DNA of 64,000 nucleotides from Flagellimonas allohymeniacidonis (GTDB lineage Bacteria > Bacteroidota > Bacteroidia > Flavobacteriales > Flavobacteriaceae): NCBI RefSeq assembly GCF_004296335.1, contig NZ_SGIU01000001.1, forward strand, positions 1,403,290 to 1,467,289, read 5' to 3'. The stretch's first letter is position 1, and each line of letters starts with the position of its first letter. A model generated the notes under the pieces. That model ran no database searches and was not told the DNA's origin. It saw nothing but the letters and a program-made list of their open reading frames with translations. The translations under genes and the position numbers were made by a program. Of the stretch, positions 44,382 through 52,738 are shown piece by piece.

Positions 44382-45377
44382 TTATTGATTTTTCTCAAAA
44401 ACGATTCCTGAGCTTTTATGAATTTTATTTTCAGAATCAACCACTACAGCCTCCACCCCATCTATCTGATTGACCATGTGAATGCCACTATCCTTGCCCA
44501 TGATAAAAACAGCTGTGGCCATGGCATCGCATAGTTCGGCATATTTGGCAAATATGGAAACACTATTGATTCCAGTGGTAGGATACCCCGTTCTAGGGTC
44601 AATGATATGGGAATATTTTTTGTCGTTGAACATGATGTATTTCTCATAATTGCCAGAAGTAGCAACAGAGGACTCAACAACAGGAAGCCAACTGAAAACC
44701 TTGTCCTTGCTTAGGGGATTGGCAATGCCGACGAGCCATTTTTCCCCTGTGGTCTTGGTTCCCCAGGTGGTAAGATCCCCAGAAGCATTTATGATTCCGG
44801 CCTTTACCTGTTTTGCCATTAAAAGTTCCTTGGCCTTATCCGCAGCATAGCCTTTTCCAATGGCACCAAATCCAATGCGCATTCCCTGCTCTGGCAAAAA
44901 AACGGTTTGGTCTTTCTCATTTAGAACAATCTTCTGAAAGCCTATTTTAGAAATTGAACGTTCAATCTCGGAAGGTGCGGGCATTCGATCCATACTTCCA
45001 TCAAATTTCCAAACCTTATCCAATGAGGCATAGGTTATATCAAATGCGCCATCGGTAATTTCTGAAATTTTAATCGCGCGCTCAATCAGATTGTAAAGCT
45101 CAGGGCATACTTTTACTGGCTGAATCCCAGCATTTTTATTGATTAAGCTAGTTTCCGATGTTTCATCCCAAGAAGAAATGATTTTCTCTATGCGTTTGAT
45201 TTCAGAAACGGCTTCGTCGATATTAATATAGCCGATATCCTCATTTGGTGCTACCACGGTAATCTCGAACCGTGTGCCCATCAATTTCATGGTCTTGCGA
45301 ACCGTTACGTCCTTACGTGCTTGCCCCTTGACCAGCATACAGGATAAGCTGAAAAAAAGGAGCAGGAAGATTCTCAT
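44382..45377 (-). CDS. apbE: FAD:protein FMN transferase
   Basis: A 331-residue ApbE, which attaches FMN through a phosphodiester to Thr or Ser of exported proteins. Signal peptide with a possible lipobox (L-S-C) at the N-terminus; M-G-T-R-F-E-I-T-V (about 34-42), GFGAIGKGYAADKA (about 165) and SHIIDPRTGYP (about 252, Mg2+ and FAD-binding) are intact. It overlaps the thioredoxin gene by 4 bases. No protein in this operon contains a clear S/T-G-A-T flavinylation motif, so its target is not identified here. Confidence 0.94.
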   Translation of the reverse strand: MRIFLLLFFSLSCMLVKGQARKDVTVRKTMKLMGTRFEITVVAPNEDIGYINIDEAVSEIKRIEKIISSWDETSETSLINKNAGIQPVKVCPELYNLIERAIKISEITDGAFDITYASLDKVWKFDGSMDRMPAPSEIERSISKIGFQKIVLNEKDQTVFLPEQGMRIGFGAIGKGYAADKAKELLMAKQVKAGIINASGDLTTWGTKTTGEKWLVGIANPLSKDKVFSWLPVVESSVATSGNYEKYIMFNDKKYSHIIDPRTGYPTTGINSVSIFAKYAELCDAMATAVFIMGKDSGIHMVNQIDGVEAVVVDSENKIHKSSGIVFEKNQ

Positions 45378-45823
45378 TTTACGAAACCATTCAATAAGGA
45401 AATATATTCTTGAGGTGACTTTTTGGTATCAAAACCAGTTTTGCCCAAGAGGGATTCTTGTTGGTCCAACACTACAACTAGTGGAAAAAAGCCTCTCGGA
45501 TTAAACTTTTCAGCCAGTGATTTGTTGGCATTTAATTTATCCGTCGGAAGTTGATTTTTCTTCTTTCTTGGAAAATCGGCATTGTACAGCACGAAATTTT
45601 CAGAAGCATAGTTTTTGAAGTCCTCTGAATCCAAAATTCGTTTTTTAAATCGAATGCACGGGCCGCACCAATCAGAACCAGAGAAGACGACCACAATGGG
45701 CTTTTCTTCCGCGTTTGCATTAGCCAACGCATCTTCAAAATTGTCCTGCCAAAGTTGAGCCTGGACCATTCCACTCAAAAGAAAAAAGAAAACAAGAGCT
45801 ATTGATTTCATAGAAAATTTCAT
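45374..45823 (-). CDS. Periplasmic thioredoxin-family protein
   Basis: A 149-residue exported thioredoxin. Signal peptide (about 1-22, ALVFFFLLSGMVQAQ) and active site G-S-D-W-C-G-P-C-I-R-F-K (CGPC near 51-54), with the cis-Pro region in FNPRGFFPLVVVLD. It would keep a periplasmic dithiol reduced or act as a reductant for the downstream products. It begins immediately after the Rieske gene stop and overlaps apbE by 4 bases. Confidence 0.93.
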   Translation of the reverse strand: MKFSMKSIALVFFFLLSGMVQAQLWQDNFEDALANANAEEKPIVVVFSGSDWCGPCIRFKKRILDSEDFKNYASENFVLYNADFPRKKKNQLPTDKLNANKSLAEKFNPRGFFPLVVVLDQQESLLGKTGFDTKKSPQEYISLLNGFVK

Positions 45824-46279
45824 TTATTCAAACACTCTGACGGTATCTCCGTTGACTTCCGTATTGAAAATCCTTAGAGGATTGTCGGTAATGGAATTCA
45901 GGGGAGTACCTGCTTGGCTGAATCGCGCCCCATGGGTGGAACATCTAAAAATCCCTCCATCCTCAGACAAAAAGCGGACCCCTTCGGTTTGTTGATGACT
46001 ACAAATCTGACTGGCAGCCACAATATCACCCTCCAAATTTCGGGCCACAACAATATCGGTGTAGGTGAAATCCTGATTTGATTTAGCCAAAATAAAGCCT
46101 CCATTGCTTGCCAAAGGGGCAGCTTCTGGAGAGGTCAGGTCAATTGTAAAATCAACTCCGTCGGGTTCGGGAAATTGCTCCAGGTCTTCAGAATCACTGG
46201 AACATCCATGTAAGCAGGGAAAAGTCAGAGCGAAAGCAGCGCCAGCGCCAAGACTTTTGAGAAAATCTTTTCTTTCCAT
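45824..46279 (-). CDS. Exported Rieske [2Fe-2S] protein
   Basis: A 151-residue protein. The ATG at 46279 (MERKDFLKSLG) opens a hydrophobic export signal (AGAAFALTFP) ending near L-H-G-C, a possible but imperfect lipobox. The Rieske cluster ligands are C-S-H-Q-Q (about 100-102) and C-S-T-H-G-A (about 121-124). The fold is the short, soluble Rieske type. It could be an electron carrier in the envelope. It begins the operon with thioredoxin, ApbE, DUF4266 and DUF3570, 53 bases after purM. Confidence 0.9.
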   Translation of the reverse strand: MERKDFLKSLGAGAAFALTFPCLHGCSSDSEDLEQFPEPDGVDFTIDLTSPEAAPLASNGGFILAKSNQDFTYTDIVVARNLEGDIVAASQICSHQQTEGVRFLSEDGGIFRCSTHGARFSQAGTPLNSITDNPLRIFNTEVNGDTVRVFE

Positions 46280-46332
46280 AGCGTAAAAATGAGGTTTACT
46301 AAAAAGAACGCAAAATTCGGGCAAATCGTATC

Positions 46333-47511
46333 CTAGTAGACAAACTTACCGTACTCACTTTCGATGGTCAATTTTCTGAGGTCACTTTCCTCTACCCTTC
46401 CAATGATTTGGGCATCCACATGAAAACTTTGGGATATAGCGATAAGGTCTTGTACAATGTTCGCATCAACGTACAATTCCAAACGATGGCCGCAGTTAAA
46501 AACTTGGTACATTTCTTTCCAATCGGTACCGGATTGTTCCTGAATCAATTTGAAGAGCGGTGGTACAGGAAAAAGATTGTCCTTCACTACGTGCAAAGCA
46601 TCAATAAAATGTAGAATTTTGGTTTGTGCCCCTCCACTGCAGTGTACCATGCCATGAATTTGTTCCGACGAATATTTTGCCAGCATTTCTTTGATAATCG
46701 GTGCGTACGTACGGGTGGGAGAAAGTACCAGTTTACCGGCATCAATTGGAGCGTCAGGAACCTTATCGGTCAACTTTGAACTACCTGAATAGACCAATTC
46801 ACCAGGCACCGATGGGTCAAAACTTTCAGGATATTTTTTAGCTAGGTACTTACCAAAAACATCATGACGGGCAGAGGTAAGTCCATTGCTTCCCATACCC
46901 CCATTATATTCCGTTTCATAAGTCGCTTGACCAAAGGAAGACAGTCCCACAATGACATCACCAGCTTTAATATTGGCATTGTCGATAACGTTCTTACGCT
47001 TCAAACGTGCAGTGACCGTTGAGTCGACAATAATGGTTCTGACCAAATCTCCTACATCCGCGGTTTCTCCCCCGGTAGAATGAATGATTACCCCATGGTC
47101 CCTTAAATCGGAGATCAATTCTTCGGTTCCATTGATTATGGCTGAAATAACTTCTCCAGGGATTAGATTTTTGTTTCGACCTATGGTGGATGACAGCATA
47201 ATATTATCGACCGCTCCAACGCAAATCAAATCGTCGATATTCATAATAAGGGCATCCTGGGCAATCCCTTTCCAAACCGAAAGGTCCCCTGTCTCTTTCC
47301 AATACATGTAAGCCAAGGAAGACTTTGTTCCGGCGCCATCGGCATGCATCACTAAACAGTAATCCTCATCTCCTGTTAGATAATCTGGAACTATTTTGCA
47401 AAAAGCCTTTGGAAATAGACCTTTATCGATGTTCTTAATGGCATTGTGGACGTCTTCCTTGGAGGCCGACACTCCACGTTGAGCATACCTTTTACTGTTT
47501 TCTGAGGACAT
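46333..47511 (-). CDS. purM: Phosphoribosylformylglycinamidine cyclo-ligase (AIR synthase)
   Basis: A 392-residue PurM-type enzyme making aminoimidazole ribotide in purine synthesis. It begins with the expected glycine/serine-containing KRYAQRGVSASKEDVHNAI and has MHADGAGTKSSLAYMYW, HSTGGETADVGDL and the C-terminal VFNCGHRLELYVD. It is about 45 residues longer than proteobacterial PurM, as is usual in Bacteroidota. Downstream, on the same strand, is the Rieske operon; no functional link is evident. Confidence 0.92.
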   Translation of the reverse strand: MSSENSKRYAQRGVSASKEDVHNAIKNIDKGLFPKAFCKIVPDYLTGDEDYCLVMHADGAGTKSSLAYMYWKETGDLSVWKGIAQDALIMNIDDLICVGAVDNIMLSSTIGRNKNLIPGEVISAIINGTEELISDLRDHGVIIHSTGGETADVGDLVRTIIVDSTVTARLKRKNVIDNANIKAGDVIVGLSSFGQATYETEYNGGMGSNGLTSARHDVFGKYLAKKYPESFDPSVPGELVYSGSSKLTDKVPDAPIDAGKLVLSPTRTYAPIIKEMLAKYSSEQIHGMVHCSGGAQTKILHFIDALHVVKDNLFPVPPLFKLIQEQSGTDWKEMYQVFNCGHRLELYVDANIVQDLIAISQSFHVDAQIIGRVEESDLRKLTIESEYGKFVY

Positions 47512-47568
47512 AAATCAGGTTTGGACAAAAATAGATAAAGACTGTAATTTAACTTCGCTTGTAGCTAT

Positions 47569-49758
47569 CTATTTGCTAAAAAGCAACTCGCTGTATTTTA
47601 CAAAAGGCCATAAATCATCAGCAATCAACTTTTCCAATTTATCTGATTGTTCCCTGATGGTTTCAAAATAGGGCTTAACATTGTTGCAGTAGGCCTGAGC
47701 CTTTTTGTTCGTTGTGGACAAGGCATTGGCCCGTTTTCGTGCCGCTGTCATTTCTTCCGTCAACTTTCGAATCTCTGCCATATGGGTGCCAATTTGCTCT
47801 AGAAGGTTCAATTGGGTCTCGGCCACTTTCTTATGCGCTGCTCCGTACACCTCCTTAAGACCTCTCACATTTTCCAATAATAAATTCTGATATCGCACTG
47901 CCGCTGGCAAAATATGATTATAAACCATTTCTCCCAGTACTCTGCCCTCAATCTGCACATGAAAAATATAGGCCTCCAGTTCCACTTCTTGATGCGCCTT
48001 TAATTCAACCTCACTCATAACATCGGTGTCCTTAAACAGGGCTATACTTTCTTTTGATGTCAAAACTTGAAGGGCTTCCGGAGTATTTTTGTTATTGCTC
48101 AGTTTGCGACGCTTCGCTTCTTCCTGCCACTCGCGGCCATAGCCATCACCATCAAAACGTATTCTTTTTGAAGTTTTGATATATTCTCGAAGGACATTGA
48201 ATACGGCCTCATCTTTTTTGAGGTTCTTTTTCTGAATCAGCGCATCCACTTCTTTTTTGAATTCCGTAAGCTGTTTGGCAACGATGGTATTCAAAATAGT
48301 CATGGGCTTGGCGCAATTGGTTTTTGCACCCACGCCTCGCATTTCAAACTTATTACCAGTGAAAGCAAAGGGAGAGGTCCTATTGCGGTCTGTATTGTCC
48401 AACAGAATTTCTGGAATCTTACCTACAACATTCAATTTGAGTTCTGTTTTTTCCTGGGGGGAGAGTTTTCCCTTCGAAACGCCTTCCAGCTCATCCAAAA
48501 CATCGGTCAATTGTTTTCCGACAAAAATGGATAGGATGGCCGGTGGAGCTTCGTTACCGCCCAACCGATAATCGTTGCTTGCCGAAGCAATGGAAGAACG
48601 CAGTAATTCTTCGTAAGTATCCACAGCCTTTATCGTATTGACAAAAAAGGTTAAAAACTGTAGGTTTTTCATGGGGGTTGTTCCCGGACTCAAAAGATTG
48701 ACCCCTGTATCTGTCGCCAAAGACCAGTTATTGTGTTTACCTGAGCCATTTATTCCAGCAAATGGCTTTTCATGGAACAAGACTACAAAGTTGTGTCGGT
48801 CGGCTATCACCTCCATCACATCCATGAGCAGTAAATTGTGATCTACTGAAAGGTTGGCCTCTTCGTGCATGGGGGCAAGCTCGAACTGATTGGGAGCTAC
48901 TTCGTTATGTCTGGTTTTCACTGGAATTCCCATCTTGATGCACTCTTTTTCCAACTCGCTCATAAAACTGAGCACCCTATTGGGTATGACTCCAAAATAA
49001 TGGTCATCCAATTGTTGCCCTTTTGCTGCAGCACTCCCCACCAAGGTTCTTCCCGCCATTGTGATATCCAAACGGGATTTCGCCAATGCTTTATCAATTA
49101 GGAAATATTCTTGCTCCCAACCCAAGGTGGCATAGACCTTACGAACGTTTTTGTCAAAATATTGTGCCACTCCCGTTGCAGCCTCATCTACAGCGTGTAA
49201 TGCTCTTAAAAGAGGGGCCTTGTTATCCAGGGCTTCGCCTGTGTAAGCCACAAAAATTGTTGGGATACACAAGGTAGTTTTATATATAAAAGCGGGAGAA
49301 GTTGGATCCCAAGCTGTGTATCCCCTAGCCTCAAAAGTATTTCTAATTCCTCCACTTGGAAAACTGGATGCATCAGGTTCTTGTTGAACCAGTTGAGCAC
49401 CTCCAAACTTTTCCATGGCACGCCCATCTGGAGTTAGGGCAAAAAAAGCATCATGCTTTTCTGCTGTGGACCCTGTTAACGGTTGAAACCAGTGGGTATA
49501 ATGGGTAGCTCCCATGGAAAGGGCCCAAGCCTTCATCCCCTCGGCCACTTGGTCCGCAATTTTTCTATCAATCTTAGTGCCTTGGAAGATGGCTGATTTT
49601 ACCTTATCAAATGCCTCGGTAGTCAAAAACTGAAGCATTTTTTCCTCATTGAAGACGTTTTTGCCAAAAAGCTCCGATCGTTTACCGGAAGATTCAATAT
49701 CCTTTTGGGTTCTTTTCCGACTCTCTTGAAGTGCCTCAAATCTCATCATAGATGTCAT
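47569..49758 (-). CDS. glnN: Glutamine synthetase type III
   Basis: A 729-residue GSIII, the dodecameric long form typical of Bacteroidota. Landmarks are NTFEARGYTAWDPTSPAFI, EQEYFLIDKALAKSRLD (metal site), KTRHNEVAPNQFELAPMHEEAN and FAGINGSGKHNNWSLATD (ATP and glutamate binding), and NRTSPFAFTGNKFEMRGVG. Catalyses ATP-dependent glutamine formation from glutamate and ammonium. A -7 box is on the minus strand at 49782-49775. It is divergent from a GSII gene, and the two share a 207-base control region. Confidence 0.95.
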   Translation of the reverse strand: MTSMMRFEALQESRKRTQKDIESSGKRSELFGKNVFNEEKMLQFLTTEAFDKVKSAIFQGTKIDRKIADQVAEGMKAWALSMGATHYTHWFQPLTGSTAEKHDAFFALTPDGRAMEKFGGAQLVQQEPDASSFPSGGIRNTFEARGYTAWDPTSPAFIYKTTLCIPTIFVAYTGEALDNKAPLLRALHAVDEAATGVAQYFDKNVRKVYATLGWEQEYFLIDKALAKSRLDITMAGRTLVGSAAAKGQQLDDHYFGVIPNRVLSFMSELEKECIKMGIPVKTRHNEVAPNQFELAPMHEEANLSVDHNLLLMDVMEVIADRHNFVVLFHEKPFAGINGSGKHNNWSLATDTGVNLLSPGTTPMKNLQFLTFFVNTIKAVDTYEELLRSSIASASNDYRLGGNEAPPAILSIFVGKQLTDVLDELEGVSKGKLSPQEKTELKLNVVGKIPEILLDNTDRNRTSPFAFTGNKFEMRGVGAKTNCAKPMTILNTIVAKQLTEFKKEVDALIQKKNLKKDEAVFNVLREYIKTSKRIRFDGDGYGREWQEEAKRRKLSNNKNTPEALQVLTSKESIALFKDTDVMSEVELKAHQEVELEAYIFHVQIEGRVLGEMVYNHILPAAVRYQNLLLENVRGLKEVYGAAHKKVAETQLNLLEQIGTHMAEIRKLTEEMTAARKRANALSTTNKKAQAYCNNVKPYFETIREQSDKLEKLIADDLWPFVKYSELLFSK

Positions 49759-49774
49759 TATTGGTTAGGGACAA

Positions 49775-49782
49775 CAAAGCTA
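49775..49782 (-). promoter_or_regulatory. -7 promoter element of the GSIII gene
   Basis: TAGCTTTG on the minus strand matches TAnnTTTG, 16 bases before the ATG. The minus-strand TACCCC at 49854 starts 72 bases upstream of it, similar to the distance in glnK and glnA. Confidence 0.5.
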
Positions 49783-49834
49783 CAATTAACAATTTAATAA
49801 TAAAGGGGGCAAATATTACTTTTTTTTCAATCAA

Positions 49835-49928
49835 CCCTTCAAAAAATAGGGGTAAAAGAAAATATTGATGACACTATGTTAATTTACCCCTTCAAAATGA
49901 ATATTATCAAAGTAAAAATATATTTTTG
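49835..49928 (+). promoter_or_regulatory. glnA promoter with the shared nitrogen-type operator
   Basis: CCCTTC (49835-49840), six A and TAGGGG (49847-49852), then TACCCC (49885-49890), then an exact -7 box TATTTTTG (49921-49928). TAGGGG and TACCCC lie 74 and 36 bases from the -7 box, against 75 and 36 for glnK. The 13-base AAAAAATAGGGGT is identical in both. Confidence 0.65.
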
Positions 49929-49965
49929 TCAATCATAAATTTGAGAACAAATAACTACCGGAATT

Positions 49966-50976
49966 ATGAGCAAATCTAAATTAGAGTACATCTGGTTGGA
50001 TGGATATGTGCCAACCGCAAACTTGAGAAGTAAAACAAAGGTTGAAAAAGATTTTAGCGGTAAGTTGGAAGACTGCCCAGTGTGGTCTTTTGATGGAAGC
50101 TCCACACAACAAGCAGAGGGAGGTTCGTCAGACTGTCTATTGAAGCCAGTTGCCATTTATCCAGATCCAGCAAGAAAGGATGGCTATTTGGTAATGGCTG
50201 AAGTGTTGAATGCTGATGGCTCGGCCCACGCTTCAAACTCCAGAGCTACCATTGACGATGAAAATGACGATTTCTGGTTCGGTTTTGAGCAGGAATACTT
50301 TATTATGGATACCGAAACCCAACTTCCCCTTGGTTTCCCTGTAGGTGGATATCCTGGACCCCAAGGTCTTTACTACTGCTCTGTTGGTGGTAAAAACACA
50401 CATGGAAGGGATTTGGTTGAGCGTCATGCTGACATGTGCCTTGAAGCCGGCCTTAATTTCGAAGGAATCAACCAAGAGGTTGCTTGTGGACAGTGGGAAT
50501 TCCAAATTTTTGCAAAAGGTGCCAAGAATGCAGGAGACCAAATTTGGGTAGCCCGCTATTTATTGGATCGTTTGACAGAAGAGTATGGTTTTTATATTGA
50601 CTATCACCCAAAACCGATCAAAGGGGATTGGAATGGTTCTGGTATGCACGCCAACTTCTCGAACAGTACATTGAGAACTGCGGGGAACAAAGAAACCTAT
50701 GACAAAATATGTGAAGCCTTCAGACCAGTAACGGCTGAGCACATTGCGGTTTATGGGGAGTTTAATGACCAGCGTTTGACCGGTTTGCACGAAACGCAAT
50801 CCATCCATGAGTTTAGCTACGGGGTTTCCGATAGAGGTGCTTCAATCCGTATTCCTATTGCCACGGTTGAAAGTGGTTGGAAAGGTTGGCTGGAAGATAG
50901 AAGACCTGCTTCCAACGCGGACCCATACAGGGTAGCCGCTCGAATCATCCAGACGGTTAAGTCAGCGGATGCGTAA
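49966..50976 (+). CDS. glnA: Glutamine synthetase type II (eukaryotic-like)
   Basis: A 336-residue GSII, close to the eukaryotic and actinobacterial GlnII form. Landmarks are EYIWLDGYVPTANLRSKTK, W-S-F-D-G-S-S-T-Q-Q-A-E-G, GFEQEYFIMD (metal), VACGQWEFQI, HPKPIKGDWNGSGMHANFS and YGVSDRGASIRIP. The adenylylation Tyr of type I enzymes is not expected. Divergent from the GSIII gene, with an operator also found at glnK-amtB; both presumably respond to nitrogen status. A strong terminator follows. Confidence 0.94.
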   Translation: MSKSKLEYIWLDGYVPTANLRSKTKVEKDFSGKLEDCPVWSFDGSSTQQAEGGSSDCLLKPVAIYPDPARKDGYLVMAEVLNADGSAHASNSRATIDDENDDFWFGFEQEYFIMDTETQLPLGFPVGGYPGPQGLYYCSVGGKNTHGRDLVERHADMCLEAGLNFEGINQEVACGQWEFQIFAKGAKNAGDQIWVARYLLDRLTEEYGFYIDYHPKPIKGDWNGSGMHANFSNSTLRTAGNKETYDKICEAFRPVTAEHIAVYGEFNDQRLTGLHETQSIHEFSYGVSDRGASIRIPIATVESGWKGWLEDRRPASNADPYRVAARIIQTVKSADA

Positions 50977-51013
50977 AGAATAAATTAGTTGTTGATTTTA
51001 GATAATGTTAATG

Positions 51014-51044
51014 ACCGCCCTTCGTTGAAGGGCGGTTTTTATTT
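51014..51044. terminator. Bidirectional terminator after glnA
   Basis: ACCGCCCTTC (51014-51023) pairs with GAAGGGCGGT (51027-51036), 3-base loop, followed by TTTTATTTT. The antiporter gene ends inside its right side at 51039. Confidence 0.9.
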
Positions 51045-51977
51045 TAGGGTCACAAAGACGAAAATAATGTAGAAAGTCAGCAATACCAATCCATCTCTCC
51101 ATCCTAAGCGCAAGCCTTTGGGGAAGAATACCAAAGGTAGGATTAGGAATGAAATTCCAAGCATCCAGAAGATATCGCTGGACAGCAATTTTTCATCAAC
51201 CACATTAATAGGTGTAATTAACGATGTAATACCTAAAACCGCCAAAAGGTTAAAAATGTTGGAGCCTATTAAATTTCCCAAAGAAATTGCCTTTTCTTTC
51301 TTGATAACAGCAATCACTGAAGCGGCCAATTCGGGAATACTGGTACCCACTGAAACCACGGTAATGCCAATTACGCGGTCGCTTACTCCAAGGGTGGACG
51401 CCATCCCCACGGCACCATCAATCAAAAGTTCAGAACCGCCCCAAAGTCCGATTCCTCCAATTCCCAAAAACAACACAGTTTTATACAGCGGTAAGGGGAT
51501 ATCATCTTCAGGCATTTCATCAACGACTGCGGCCTTCTGAAACCTTAATAAGTACACCAAAAAGAGAAAAAGGAACGCTACCATTATACCTCCCTCATAT
51601 TGCTGTAGTTGTCCATCAAAGTAAATGAACCCAACAAATAGCAGGGACGCCGCTATCATTACAGGCCAATCAGTGGTATAAAAGCTCTTTCGAACATCGA
51701 TGCTGCCCAACAGAACGGTAATGGCCAAGACCATTCCTAAGTTGGCTATGTTCGAACCTACCACATTACCCAAGGCCAAATCGGGAAAACCGTCAAGGGC
51801 GGCCTTGATACTAACGATGAGTTCCGGTGCAGAGGTAGCAAATGAGACTACGGTCATCCCAATAACAATTTTGGGAATTGCCAACCGCAACGATAGGGCC
51901 ACAGCAGCTTTAAGGAGCCAGTTGCCCCCCAGTATCAAAAAAGTAAGTCCAAGAATTATGAATAAAAAATTGCTCAA
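51039..51977 (-). CDS. Calcium/sodium antiporter (YrbG-type CaCA)
   Basis: About 312 residues forming two homologous halves of five helices. Each half carries the alpha-repeat: VIGMTVVSFATSAPELIVSIKAA with GNVVGSNIANL, and VIGITVVSVGTSIPELAASVIAV with GNLIGSNIFNL; the two central Glu residues bind Ca2+. It exports Ca2+ in exchange for Na+ or H+. The frame's TTG at 51995 falls within an exact minus-strand -7 box (52000-51993), so the next TTG at 51977 (MSNFLFIILG) is preferred and fits family N-termini. Confidence 0.9.
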   Translation of the reverse strand: MSNFLFIILGLTFLILGGNWLLKAAVALSLRLAIPKIVIGMTVVSFATSAPELIVSIKAALDGFPDLALGNVVGSNIANLGMVLAITVLLGSIDVRKSFYTTDWPVMIAASLLFVGFIYFDGQLQQYEGGIMVAFLFLFLVYLLRFQKAAVVDEMPEDDIPLPLYKTVLFLGIGGIGLWGGSELLIDGAVGMASTLGVSDRVIGITVVSVGTSIPELAASVIAVIKKEKAISLGNLIGSNIFNLLAVLGITSLITPINVVDEKLLSSDIFWMLGISFLILPLVFFPKGLRLGWRDGLVLLTFYIIFVFVTLK

Positions 51978-51992
51978 CTCGGGAATTTGAAG

Positions 51993-52000
51993 CAAATATA
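51993..52000 (-). promoter_or_regulatory. -7 promoter element of the antiporter gene
   Basis: TATATTTG on the minus strand is exact to TAnnTTTG and overlaps the most upstream possible start codon, so translation must begin further in, giving a very short leader. Confidence 0.5.
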
Positions 52001-52738
52001 GACTAAGATTTATTGTTGCGAGAAACTAATCATTAAAATAAAAAAAAGGGTGAAAACTAAGGAAAATCACTATCCAGAATGGCCCTGAATTTTTACATGA
52101 TTCTGTCCTATCCAGAAAACGAAAATGCCAAAAAGAGCCCTTTTTTAAACGAAACGCCCCTTGCAATTCAAAAATTGACAAAAAACACCCCTACAATTAT
52201 TACAAATGACTACCATATATAACATTTAATATTACATTTCAAAACTTTTAGCAAGAGAGTCACATCAATTCCGAAACATATCTCATTTTTTTACCTACAA
52301 TCTTGTATTCAATTGAATAGATTTTCATCCAATTTCTTGGAAACATGATGTTTATCATTCTATATTCAAAAATGTAACCGGTTAACATCACCATTTTCAA
52401 ACCATTTAAATCAAAAAAATAGAATGATAGCAATTGTAAAGTTTTTAGTCATACTTCTTGTGCAACTTATTGAAACCTTACTACTATAATTCATCTGCTT
52501 GACCTCATCAGTCAACGTAAGTCAGGTTCCGGTTAGTCATCAACATCAAAAAACAATCATCAACATCAATCAAAAATCATTATTCATGTGGACCATCGAA
52601 ATGTGAAATCTGAACCGGGTTTCACATTTGGTCCCTGAATTACTTAAAAAAGCAATCCCTTAAAGTTTGTTCAAAAGCAGTAAGGATTTAGAGCTATGAT
52701 TTTGGTTACCTTTAAACCGTGTAAATCCAAAAATTATC
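52001..52738. other. Long intergenic region rich in regulatory-type repeats
   Basis: No ordinary gene fits here. Seen are: AAACATGATGTTT, a near-palindrome at 52351-52363; TAACCGGTTA, a perfect 10-base palindrome at 52375-52384 of LacI-operator style; a possible 21-residue peptide at 52424-52489; the direct repeat CATCAACATCAA at 52538 and 52558, exactly 20 bases apart; and a 15-base-pair interrupted hairpin at 52590-52634. The region is upstream of the DUF885 gene. Confidence 0.45.
52424..52489 (+). CDS. Possible 21-residue hydrophobic peptide
   Basis: ATG at 52424 to TAA at 52487-52489 would encode a short hydrophobic helix (MIAIVKFLVILLVQLIETLL). It sits 40 bases after the CCGG palindrome. 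No homologue is recognised and the length alone allows chance, so this is tentative; it could be a leader peptide or a membrane microprotein. Confidence 0.25.
   Translation: MIAIVKFLVILLVQLIETLLL

Noticed and set aside
52538..52569. Start of a CRISPR-like repeat
   Set aside because: Only two 12-base copies with an 8-base gap; far too short, and no cas genes are present.
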